Source of the DNA: Micromonospora sp. KC213
GTDB taxonomy: Bacteria; Actinomycetota; Actinomycetes; Mycobacteriales; Micromonosporaceae
DNA: 49,211 nucleotides
Direction of reading: 5' to 3'
Assembly: GCF_004348325.1 (NCBI RefSeq)
Contig: NZ_SMKF01000022.1
Location: forward strand, 1-49,211
The notes below the pieces were generated by a model. It was not told where the DNA came from, did no database searches, and saw only the letters and a list, made by a program, of their open reading frames with translations. The stretch's first letter is position 1; each line of letters opens with the position of its first letter. This document shows, piece after piece, positions 24,405 through 32,239 of this stretch. The position numbers were made by a program, and so were the translations under genes.

Positions 24405-25470
24405 GGGCTCTGGCTTGAACGTAGCGGGCGTTGAGGTGTCGGCGTGCTTTGCGACTGGTGGCGCGGCGGGTGCGTAAGCGCTGGTTGTTGGGGTTGCGGA
24501 AGCCGTAGGCGTCGCGGGCGACGGTTTGATCACTCGGTTGGTGCCTTCGGAGCCGGCGTTGGTGATGCCGACGTGCAGGAACGCGAGAATCTGCGGGCCA
24601 CCACACTTCGACAGTGGTGGCGAGGCGCTCGAACTCGGGCACGTCGGCTTCGGCGCAACGGCGGTAGAACCGATACAACAGTCGGCAGATCTGTTCGCGG
24701 TCGGGGTGGGTGCGAGCGGTGGCGAGCAGGTCGAGGAGGTCTTCCTTGGCGTTCCACGCGGCCAGGATCGGGGCGCTGATCGGCGTCGGTAAGGCGGACA
24801 GGTCATCGACCAGGGCGTCGACGTGCTCGCCACGCACCCGTACGGCGGAGCGGGTGAGCCGGTTGCGCACTTCCCATTCCCGGTTGCCTTTGCGGCCGCG
24901 TCGGCCACGTTGCTGCACGGTGACGCGACGGCGGACCTCGGTGACGGTCTGGTTGGCCAGTTGAACGAGGTGGAAGTGGTCGACGACCAGGATGGCGTCC
25001 GGCAACGCCCGCCTCACCGCGGACTTGAAAATCGTGGACATGTCGATCGCGACGTAGCGGATCTGCGCTCGCCAAGCCGGATCACGGTCGGCCAGCCAGT
25101 CGATGACCACCTGGGCGGTGCGGCCTTCGACCTGCCCGAGTAGACCCTGGCCGCCCGTGAGGTCCACGAACCCGACGTGCCACCGGTCGACCGCAGTGCG
25201 CCACCTGTTGGTGGTCTCGTCCCACTCGAACTGGGGACGGCCTCGGCGGATCTCGTCGATACCCAACGCACACACCGGCCCAGGCTCGGACGGCAGCACC
25301 GCCTTGGCGTGAGTGGTGAACGCTGACGCGGCCACCGGCCACCGGCCACGACACATCGTGATCGCGCGCTGATTGCATGATCGTTCCTGGCGCAATCACG
25401 GGATCAAGACATGCCTGGACCCGTGTCGCGCGGCTGGCGCACCTCAAGATCAATTCGGTGGCCTCCGGCT
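24405..25470 (-). pseudogene. ISL3-family transposase, truncated and frameshifted
   Basis: The main frame (25395 downward) encodes SEPGPVCALGIDEIRRGRPQFEW, HVGFVDLTGGQGLLGQVEGR, YVAIDMSTIFKSAVRRALPDAILVVDHFHLVQLAN and DLLDLLATARTHPDRE, the DDE core of ISL3 transposases. The catalytic aspartates are in GIDEIRRG and AIDMS. Near 24590 the frame shifts to QILAFLHVGITNAGSEGTNRVIK and near 24530 it shifts back to VARDAYGFRNPNNQRLRTR. The zinc-ribbon N-terminus is missing beyond about 25470. It is inactive. The smaller remnant at 23040-23225 has the same orientation, so the TetR/NTF2 pair is framed by related IS DNA. Confidence 0.75.
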
Positions 25471-25697
25471 TCACCGCCGAACATGAATCAGCACCGAGGC
25501 ATCCGGCGCGTCCACGACGGTGCACGCTCAATCGTCGTACTCGCCACGCTGCCGGCGACGGACCGACGGCTTTCGACCCCGAAGGGCCGGTGCCGGGGCA
25601 GGGCCGCGACCGGTCGCGTGGGAGGGAGGCCGGCATGCTTGACCCGTCGACCCCCCGGCAGCAGGACCGGTGGGCATCCCGCGACGTCTCGACCGGC

Positions 25698-27653
25698 CTA
25701 CCGCGGTACGGCACGGAACCACGCCTCCCGGTCGCCCGGGTCAGGTCCGCGCCGAGGCAAGGTCGGCGGGTCCTCACCGGTGACCGGCGCGTAGTGGTCG
25801 AAGATGGTGGTCAGGACCGCCTCGCCGCCGGTGAGGTCGGGAAGACCGGCGACGACCTGCGGCACCCGGGATGACGGCAGGGTGCCGCTCACCTCGAGGT
25901 ACCCGCCGGCGACAGCGGTGTCGTCAACCACCGCTCCCAGCCGGCCGAGCAACGCCAGCACCGTCTCCACCGTGTGCTGGGGAAGGTTCACGTCGAACCG
26001 CTCGATCGGTTGGCACACCCGGGTACCGGCCCGTTTCAGCGCTGCGGTGACCACGACCGGGGCGAGATTGCGAAAGTCCGCCGCGACGGTCGAAACCGAC
26101 TTGTCGAACTTCTGGTGCGGCTTGCTCTGCCGAGGCCAGTACCGCGAAGCCATCATGGTGACCACACAGTCGGTGACCGGCCAGCCGTGGCGGCCCTGTC
26201 GGAGTGCGGCCCGCACGCCCTCTTCCGCGGCGGCCACGAACGCCGGCGGCAGCCGGCCGGGTTCGATACCGGGACGAAACTCGATGCCGTGCCCGATCGG
26301 GGCGGCCTCGATCCGCAACCCGAGCCCGGCCAGATACGGGTTGCCGCGCTCGTGCACCCGCTCCTCGGCTGCTCCGGTGCCGGCGACCCGTTCGATGCAG
26401 GCCGTCAGCGTGCCGGAGAAACGCACCCGGACGCCGTACCGGTGCTCCAGAAGGGCGGCGAGCACCTCCTGCTGGACCTCCCCGTGCAGGCGGATCACCG
26501 CCTCCGCCTGCTGCTCGTCGAGCCGCAGGTCCACCAGCGGGTCCTCGTCGGCCAGCTCGGCCAGGCCGGCGAACATCGCCAACCGCTGCGCCGGCTCGAC
26601 CGGCTCGACAACCGCCTGCCGGGTCGGCGGCGGGAATCGGTAGCCGTGCCGCCGCGGCGGGTCCCCGATGTGCTGGCCGATCCGGGCCGACACGCCGCGC
26701 ACCGCGGCGATCTGGCCGGCGGAGACCGAGGGGCGCACCAGAATGCCTTCGGGCTCGATGACGGCGATCTGGGTCACCGTCTGGGTGCGGGCTCCGCCGA
26801 GCTGCACCCGATCCCGTACGCGTAGACGCCCAGACCACAATCGCAGCCAGGCCCGCCGGCCGTGGCCGTCCCGGTCGACGGCGAAGACCGTGCCCGCCAG
26901 CGGACCGTCCTGTTCCTCGCCGCGCGGCAACAGGTCGGCGAGGAAGTGGCACAGCTGCCGCACGCCTGCTCCGGTGATCGCCGAGCCGCACGCCACCGGG
27001 GTGAGGTCGGTGCGGCGCACTGCGTTCCGTAGCGCACGCCGGACGTCGCGGACGCGTACCGGCTGGTCCGTCAGCCACCGCGCCGCCACCGCGTCGTCGA
27101 CCTCCGCGACTGCCTCCAGCACCGGTTCGGCGTCGAGGCCGACGGCCCGCACCCGGGCGTCGCGCCCGCCCTGGCCGGTGACCGTGGTGAGCAGGACCGG
27201 ACGCGCGCCGAGACGCTGGCGTACCTGGGCCATTACCCGGTCGATGTCGGCGCCGCGGCGGTCCACCTTGTTCAGGAAGAACACCGTCGGTACGCCGATG
27301 CGGCGCAGCGCCCGCCAGAGGGCGACGGTCTGCGGCTGGACCCCCTCGACGCTCGACACCACCAGCACGGCGGCATCGAGCACGGCCAGCGACCGCTCGA
27401 CCTCCGCGATGAAATCGGGATGGCCGGGCGTGTCCAGCAGGTTGATGCTCAGATCACCGATGGCGATCGACGCGACGGCCGCCCGGATGGTGATGCCGCG
27501 CCGGCGCTCCAACTCCATCGAGTCGGTCCGCGTCGTGCCGGCGTCGACGCTCCCGAGCTGGGACACGGCGCCTGCCTCGTAGAGCAGGCGTTCGGTCAGG
27601 CTGGTCTTTCCAGCGTCAACATGGGCGACGATTCCTAGGTTCAACAAGGCCAA
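25698..27653 (-). CDS. Ribosome protection protein, OtrA/Tet type
   Basis: Protein of about 651 residues, the usual length for this family. The G domain has NLGIVAHVDAGKTSLTERLL (P-loop in part AHVDAGKTS), RRRGITI, DTPGHPDF and NKVD. EF-G-like domains II-V follow, including the C-terminal domain IV/V region that displaces tetracycline from the ribosome. Known relatives are OtrA, TetM and actinobacterial self-resistance or intrinsic resistance proteins. No ATG is available. I prefer the TTG at 27653, which has GGAG 7 bp upstream; the frame extends to a TTG at 27680. A leader ORF overlaps the start. It may act on tetracyclines or other A-site drugs. Confidence 0.85.
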   Translation of the reverse strand: MALLNLGIVAHVDAGKTSLTERLLYEAGAVSQLGSVDAGTTRTDSMELERRRGITIRAAVASIAIGDLSINLLDTPGHPDFIAEVERSLAVLDAAVLVVSSVEGVQPQTVALWRALRRIGVPTVFFLNKVDRRGADIDRVMAQVRQRLGARPVLLTTVTGQGGRDARVRAVGLDAEPVLEAVAEVDDAVAARWLTDQPVRVRDVRRALRNAVRRTDLTPVACGSAITGAGVRQLCHFLADLLPRGEEQDGPLAGTVFAVDRDGHGRRAWLRLWSGRLRVRDRVQLGGARTQTVTQIAVIEPEGILVRPSVSAGQIAAVRGVSARIGQHIGDPPRRHGYRFPPPTRQAVVEPVEPAQRLAMFAGLAELADEDPLVDLRLDEQQAEAVIRLHGEVQQEVLAALLEHRYGVRVRFSGTLTACIERVAGTGAAEERVHERGNPYLAGLGLRIEAAPIGHGIEFRPGIEPGRLPPAFVAAAEEGVRAALRQGRHGWPVTDCVVTMMASRYWPRQSKPHQKFDKSVSTVAADFRNLAPVVVTAALKRAGTRVCQPIERFDVNLPQHTVETVLALLGRLGAVVDDTAVAGGYLEVSGTLPSSRVPQVVAGLPDLTGGEAVLTTIFDHYAPVTGEDPPTLPRRGPDPGDREAWFRAVPR

Positions 27654-27708
27654 GGCAGGACTCCACGGTAGGACGGGCAAGGGTCCGGAGCGTGGAAGCT
27701 GCTCGCAT
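27616..27708 (-). CDS. Short leader ORF overlapping the ribosome protection gene
   Basis: An ATG at 27708, with GAGGAG 6 bp upstream, opens a 30-codon frame (MRAASTLRTLARPTVESCLG...) that runs past the TTG start of the resistance gene in another frame and stops at 27616. Its ribosome site is far better than that of the main gene. CCACG and CGTGG can pair across the main ribosome site. Leader-controlled induction is known for actinobacterial ribosome-targeting resistance genes; its use here is inferred. Confidence 0.4.
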   Translation of the reverse strand: MRAASTLRTLARPTVESCLGLVEPRNRRPC

Positions 27709-28495
27709 TGTCACTCCTCGTCACGGTTTGATGGTTGGGCACCCTGCCCATTCGGTTGCAGGGCGAACAGGTCCAGCTTGCACGGCCGCTGGGACCGCCG
27801 CCACCGAATTCGGTCCCGTACGGAGGAACTGTTCGACACCGTCCGGGCCCCCCGGAGGTCACTCGGCATCTGACCCGGCGCCGACCATCTCGGGCCCTGC
27901 CGGGACTCGCACCCCGGATCTCATCTCGTCGCTCCGAGCGCACTGGCTGGCCAGTGCACCACGCATTCGCCGCGCGTTTCCCGGTGCGCGGCGTGGTCAA
28001 TATCGACCAGAGCCTCGACGTGACTCTCCTGCCAGCTCAGATGGCCGAGGCCGCACGCCAGATCCGTGCGAACGCGGTGCCATCGACGTCGTTCGCGGCG
28101 AGCCGTTCCAGCAGATCGGGTGTGCCTGTACTGGCTCTGTCGCTGATCTTGTGGGCGCCGTGCAGCTGAGGCCAGGATCGTCGCGGTGCTGTCCACTTTG
28201 ATCAATCTGATTCCGCAATGTCCCATGTCGTGATCGAAGCGATCGAGCGATCGGCCGCGATGATCGTGTTGCGCGTGCGGTCGCGGACACGGGGGGAGTC
28301 GGCACCCGCAGTGCAGCAGCATCTCGGCGCGTGACCGGCGGGGCCGTTCTGCGTCCAGCGGAGCAATGCCACCACCTCGATCGACGGCTGGGCCACGGGC
28401 CGCAGGCGGGAGGTTCCGCCTTGTCCTCTGTGCGTATTACCGCCGGCACAAGCGGACGTTCGATCTTTCTCATAGAACGCTCGGTGGTACTGGCG
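27709..28495. other. Intergenic stretch without a clear gene
   Basis: No convincing gene. A plus-strand piece at about 28217-28335 (VIEAIERSAAMIVLRVRSRTRGESAP) recalls the start of ISL3-type transposases and may be a very old fragment. The hairpin at 27897-27920 resembles a tRNA T-arm but has an 8-nt loop. Other open frames here differ in every strand and lack ribosome sites. Confidence 0.3.
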
Positions 28496-29230
28496 TCACT
28501 CTGGCGGCCAGACATTGACCTGAGCGTAGGACGGTAGATTCGGGCGTACGGCGAGGCCGTCACGGACGGCTACCGCGGTGTCCACGCACGCGGCCAAGGC
28601 GGCGCGAAAGAGCAGGGAGCCCGTGCTGACCCGCCGGACGCCCAGGTTTGCCAGCGCGGCGATGTTGTATCGGCCGGGCTGGAACAGGACATTGACCGGC
28701 ACGTCGACCGCTGCCACGACGGCGGCGATGTCGGCGGGCTCCGCTAGGCCGGGAATGAAGACTCCATCGGCGCCGGCGTCGGCGTAGAGCCGAATCCGGC
28801 GTAGGGTTTCGGCCAAATCACCGGGACGCTGCCAATAGGTGTCGGTCCGGGCGTTGACAAACAGTTGCGGAACCTCCTTCTTCACTGATCGGATCAACGC
28901 CGCGTGCGCCGCGGCTGGCCGCATGGCGTCTTCCATGTTGACGCCGACCGCGCCGGTCGCCGCCACGGCGACCGCGGTGCCGACCGAACCGGTCTCGATG
29001 TCGACGGTAAGGTGAACCGGGAGCTTCACCAGGCTGCGGGTGAGGCGCAGCGCCTCGGTGTCGGCCGCGCTGACACCGTCGGGCAGACCGGCCGCGGCCG
29101 CGACGCCGAGGCTGGTGGTGCCGAGCGCGGGAAAGCCGGCCTTAACCAGACACCGGGCTGACGCGACGTCCCACACGTTCGGCAGGATAAGCGGGTCGCC
29201 GCGACGGTGAAGGGCGGCGAAGTCTCTCAT
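28496..29230 (-). CDS. Isocitrate lyase/PEP mutase-family enzyme
   Basis: Protein of 244 residues, a compact member of the carboxyvinyl-carboxyphosphonate phosphorylmutase/isocitrate lyase superfamily. Landmarks are LILPNVWDVASARCL at the start, TVDIETG (metal-binding acid), VNMEDA, VNARTD and ADGVFIPGL. These enzymes cleave or form C-C or P-C bonds next to a carboxylate with Mg. The replacement of the KKCGH-type lyase motif means it is not a true isocitrate lyase. Its ATG overlaps the stop of the P450-like gene, so the two are coupled. The substrate is unknown. Confidence 0.82.
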   Translation of the reverse strand: MRDFAALHRRGDPLILPNVWDVASARCLVKAGFPALGTTSLGVAAAAGLPDGVSAADTEALRLTRSLVKLPVHLTVDIETGSVGTAVAVAATGAVGVNMEDAMRPAAAHAALIRSVKKEVPQLFVNARTDTYWQRPGDLAETLRRIRLYADAGADGVFIPGLAEPADIAAVVAAVDVPVNVLFQPGRYNIAALANLGVRRVSTGSLLFRAALAACVDTAVAVRDGLAVRPNLPSYAQVNVWPPE

Positions 29231-29910
29231 GCGAGGGCTCCTTCGACGAGGGCTAGCGCATGCTCGCGGCCGGGGCAGCGGCGTGGCCCGGACCCGAATG
29301 CCAGATCGCCCTTCAGGTGCACCTGCACCACCTCGCCGGCTTCGACCGTGACGTCGCCGACGGTGGTCCTGACGAGCGCCTGCCGCTTGGTCACCGGGAC
29401 CGGCGGGTCATCGCGCAACACCTCGTCGACGGGTCGGTGCCGGGCCCGTTTGATCAGGGCCATGGTGGGCTCGCAAGCCTGCACGAGCACCCCGATGCGG
29501 GCAGCGGTCGGCTCGTCGAAGACGCCACCGAACAGCGCGACCAGCCGGGCGACCGCCACGTCTGCCCTGGAATCGTCGCCGGTACCGGGTTGGTACGCCT
29601 GCGCGACATCGCGCACTAGGTCCACGACCGGCTCGTCGACACCCATTTCGCGGGCGAGGAGCGCCACCGGGTCCATCGGGCCGAAGCTCCGAAGCGACCC
29701 CAGGTCGATTGCGTCCAGGATTGCGATTGACAAAGCCCGCCGGCGCTCGTGGGCCTCTCCGATGCTGAACCGGCCGACCGTGGCGCGTAGCCAGGCGACT
29801 CCAGCGCAACCGGATGGGACCGGCGGCACCACGAAGGCCGAGTCGTTCAGGACGGCGAAGGCGGCGTCGCGGCCGCTGATCTGCTGCATGAGCGGACGGT
29901 ACGGCCGCAA
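29227..29910 (-). CDS. Compact cytochrome P450-like protein (227 residues)
   Basis: The protein keeps P450 landmarks in order but at about half the normal 400-residue length. Around residues 40-65 is a helix-C-like WLRATVGRF...HERRRAL. An I-helix-like VLVQACEPTMALI is followed by a K-helix ExxR (EVLR) and DPPVPVTKR. The heme loop is FGSGPRRCPG near the C-terminus. The meander that normally separates the K-helix sheet from the heme loop is nearly absent, and helices E-H are greatly shortened. I see no frameshift that would explain this, so it looks like a real compact form. It is co-transcribed with the PEP-mutase-family gene and divergent from an ArsR-type regulator. Confidence 0.7.
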   Translation of the reverse strand: MRPYRPLMQQISGRDAAFAVLNDSAFVVPPVPSGCAGVAWLRATVGRFSIGEAHERRRALSIAILDAIDLGSLRSFGPMDPVALLAREMGVDEPVVDLVRDVAQAYQPGTGDDSRADVAVARLVALFGGVFDEPTAARIGVLVQACEPTMALIKRARHRPVDEVLRDDPPVPVTKRQALVRTTVGDVTVEAGEVVQVHLKGDLAFGSGPRRCPGREHALALVEGALA

Positions 29911-29952
29911 TCGTTCGGCAGCCGCCGAAAGGAAACGACCTAGGCTGGGCAG

Positions 29953-30651
29953 GTGACTTCAGCCTCGGACCTGGCGTCGCTCGCGGCTCTGCTGGCCGAC
30001 GAGACGCGGGCAGCGATGTGCCTCGCGCTGCTCGATGGCCGCGCATGGACCGCGGGCGAGTTGGCGGCCCACACCCGCGTCGCGCCCTCCACCGCGACCG
30101 AGCACCTGCACCGCCTCATCGACGGCGGGCTGCTCGTCGAGCGGCGCCAGGGTCGTCACCGATACGTACAGCTTTCCGGCGCCTCCGTCGCGCAGCTTAT
30201 CGAGGACCTGGCAGCCCGTGTCGAGCGCCGTCCGACATCGCCGCGGGGGCTGCGGGCAGTGACCGCCAACTCGGCCCTTCGACGCGGCCGCACCTGCTAC
30301 GACCACCTCGCCGGACGGCTCGGCGTTGCGGTGACGGACGCGATGACCCGGGCGGGGCTGCTGGATCAGACAGGCGGTTTCGCCCTCACCACGGCCGGCC
30401 TGGCCTGGCTGACCGACACGCTCGGGCTGAGCCCAGAGGATGTGCGGACCAGCAAGCGACCCCTCGCACGCGGATGTCTCGACTGGACGGAGAGGCAGCA
30501 GCACCTCGCCGGGTTAGCCGGGGCAAAGCTATGTGAGACGTTCCTCGGCAACGGTTGGGTGGTGCGGATCGGAACGAGCCGAGCGGTGAAGCTTACCCCG
30601 AACGGCAAGGCGGCGCTGCGCGACCTTCTGGGACTTTCCGACGTCAAATGA
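29953..30651 (+). CDS. ArsR-type winged-helix regulator
   Basis: Protein of 232 residues beginning at a GTG at 29953. The N-terminal winged helix reads LASLAALLADETRAAMCLALLDGRAWTAGELAAHTRVAPSTATEHLHRLIDGGLL (key part TAGELAAHTRVAPSTATEHL). The following 140 residues form a helical effector or dimer domain ending GWVVRIGTSRAVKLTPNGKAAL. No CXC metal site is visible, so metal sensing is unlikely. It is divergent from the P450-like/PEP-mutase pair with a 42-bp gap and probably controls it. Confidence 0.85.
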   Translation: MTSASDLASLAALLADETRAAMCLALLDGRAWTAGELAAHTRVAPSTATEHLHRLIDGGLLVERRQGRHRYVQLSGASVAQLIEDLAARVERRPTSPRGLRAVTANSALRRGRTCYDHLAGRLGVAVTDAMTRAGLLDQTGGFALTTAGLAWLTDTLGLSPEDVRTSKRPLARGCLDWTERQQHLAGLAGAKLCETFLGNGWVVRIGTSRAVKLTPNGKAALRDLLGLSDVK

Positions 30652-30779
30652 CGAGTGCGCGCAGACAGCGGACGAACACGCGCCGCAGATGACCGCCCTG
30701 CGAGGCGCCATCAGAACCACACTGGCCCTGAAACACCCCGATCATCGGCTACTTGTTCCATTGACCTACGACCGTGGCC

Positions 30780-31124
30780 CGGCCAGGCTCGGTCGAGACC
30801 GCGAACCGCGGCCACGCCGCCGCGCGACCTACACCCGCCCGCACGGGGTCCGGCACCTGTTCGCCGCCTACGACCTGGGCAAGGACCAGCTCTACGGCCA
30901 CATCAAGCATTCCAAGAACCGCTCCAAGTTCCTGGACCAACAGCTCCTGGCTCAACCGGATCGAGGCGCAGTTCACCGCCCTGCGCTACTTCGCCCTCGA
31001 CGGCACCGACCACCCCATCCACAAAGCGCAGGGCAGCATGATCCGCCGCTACATCATCTGGCGGAACAACAACGCGACCGACAAGCGTCTGGCTACCCTC
31101 GTGACCAGGGTCAACGCTGCCTGA
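30780..31124 (+). pseudogene. IS630-family transposase remnant
   Basis: One frame gives EPRPRRRATYTRPHGVRHLFAAYDLGKDQLYGHIKHSKNRSKFL. After an internal deletion and a frame change, another gives SSWLNRIEAQFTALRYFALDGTD and IRRYIIWRNNNATDKRLATL to the stop at 31122-31124. These are the middle and C-terminal parts of IS630 DDE transposases; the E of NRIEAQF is the last catalytic acid. The segment carrying the second aspartate is missing, so it is dead. Confidence 0.7.
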
Positions 31125-31143
31125 CCCGCACCCGTGGACGGCC

Positions 31144-31527
31144 TCACCACAGGTGCAGGAAGCTCCGGACGTCGTCATATCCGTCGAGAGCCCGACCGTC
31201 GACGTCCGACGGGTCTGCTTCGGCACGCGCCGCCAGCGACTCCACCAGCGCAAGAGCCTCGTCGCTGAGATGGCCGAAGCGTCGAGCAGCGTGTCCCAGG
31301 CACAGGCCGGCCAGCCCGAGCAGAGGGCTTCCCGGAACAGCCCGCGTCCCGACCTCCCTGCACCAGTGCTCGACGAAATCCGCGTCGTTGTCGTTCAACG
31401 CCGTCCCGACCAGAACACTCGTCGCCTCGCCCTCCGCCGAGCGGTCATGCAGGGCCCGCTCCAACACCTCAGCCACCGCCTCGTGAGGCAACGCCGGAGG
31501 GTTCTCGAAGCTCAGATGCGAGTGCAC
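31144..31527 (-). CDS. Hypothetical helical protein
   Basis: Protein of 127 residues from a GTG at 31527. It is acidic, helical and HEAT-repeat-like in feel (VLVGTALNDNDADFVEHWCREVG, LLGLAGLCLGHAARRFG), without signal peptide or membrane segment. Proteins of this look are common in actinomycetes and sometimes sit beside toxin genes. I do not recognise a characterised relative. It is the only intact gene in a zone of IS relics. Confidence 0.55.
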   Translation of the reverse strand: MHSHLSFENPPALPHEAVAEVLERALHDRSAEGEATSVLVGTALNDNDADFVEHWCREVGTRAVPGSPLLGLAGLCLGHAARRFGHLSDEALALVESLAARAEADPSDVDGRALDGYDDVRSFLHLW

Positions 31528-31615
31528 CCAGCGAGACTACGTGCTCCGCGATCTGCACTCGACCGGCAAGACCGAGGCGAACGTTGCCTGACGTGGCACT
31601 AGGGCCAAAGCGGAG

Positions 31616-31644
31616 CTGCTCCCCGCGCACGCGGGGGTGATCCG
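31616..31644. CRISPR. Single isolated type I-E-like CRISPR repeat
   Basis: A 29-nt sequence, CTGCTCCCCGCGCACGCG (31616-31633) followed by GGGGTGATCCG, has the length, the CCCCGCG-CAC-GCGGGG hairpin and the GTGATCC-type end of actinobacterial type I-E repeats. No second repeat or cas gene is in the window, so it is an orphan. A plain hairpin is the main alternative. Confidence 0.5.
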
Positions 31645-31655
31645 TCGGTCACTTG

Positions 31656-31703
31656 CGCGCCCGAAGGGACTCGGACCCCTAACCTTCTGATCCGTAGTCA
31701 GAT
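31656..31703 (-). tRNA. Partial tRNA-Arg(ACG): 3' half only
   Basis: On the minus strand the sequence reads as a tRNA from the anticodon arm on: stem TCTGA/TCAGA, loop CTACGGA (anticodon ACG), then variable loop, T-arm AGGGG-TCCGAGT-CCCTT, acceptor strand CGGGCGC and discriminator G. The partner strand GCGCCCG is absent upstream, where only a D-arm-like GGTC...GATC can be drawn. It is therefore a relic. Integrases often target and duplicate tRNA 3' halves, so it may be an attachment-site scar. Confidence 0.55.
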
Positions 31704-31910
31704 GATCTTGCCGAGAGTGACCAGAGTGCGATGACGTCTCAGCATGTCCGAGTCAATCCGCCAGCATCCCGGCAGGTCCGGCTAAATATCGGCCGAATGG
31801 AATTTCTTGACACCGCGCCGTGAGGAGGGGAGATCCGGACCGGTCCCGATACGTCCGCGCCAGTTCCTCGGCGTCCGAGCAGCCACGGAGCAGCCACGGA
31901 GCAACATCCC

Positions 31911-32190
31911 GTGGCGAATCTGCCTCCGGCAGAAATCGCACCCGCCCTGTGGGAGATCCACCCTGCCGTCGCCGTCGCCGTCGCCGAGGCCCGTTTCGAG
32001 GCATTCGCCGCCGAGTCCGGCGACCAGCACCCCCGGCCTTCAACCGGTCCGGCGGACCTCCTGGCTGCAGCTCGCGCCTTTCCTGAACTACGACCATGAG
32101 GTCGGCAATGCCCTCTGCACCACCGCCGTCGTCATTTCGATGCGCTTTCCCCTACAGCGTCGACGACGACTCGGCAGGAATGATCAATGA
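31911..32190 (+). pseudogene. IS256-like transposase relic joined to an integrase-type IS tail
   Basis: In one plus frame ARFEAFAAESGDQHPRP, and in the next TSWLQLAPFLNYDHEVGNALCTT, recall the conserved region of IS256 transposases just before the NAIES motif, which is lost. At the right end QRRRRLG and AGMINEYHSL resemble the last residues of the integrase-type element at 7108-8143 ([15 protein letters not shown]). Frames change several times. Nothing else is visible in 31704-32239. Confidence 0.4.
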
Positions 32191-32239
32191 GTACCACTCG
32201 CTGTTCGGCCTCGCGCCGGCTTGTGGCGATTTGCACGCG

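Noticed and set aside
27897..27920. Hairpin resembling a tRNA T-arm
   Set aside because: The loop has 8 nt, the usual TTC is absent, and no other tRNA arms can be drawn around it.
31656..31722. Complete functional tRNA-Arg
   Set aside because: A D-arm-like GGTC/GATC can be drawn, but the 5' acceptor strand does not pair with CGGGCGC, so it is treated as a partial gene.
31878..31903. Short direct repeat GAGCAGCCACG x2
   Set aside because: Two copies only and not next to a plausible IS end; probably chance or replication slippage.
31753..32097. Minus-strand 114-codon frame in the scarred region
   Set aside because: It has no recognisable features or ribosome site and lies over the IS256-like relic.
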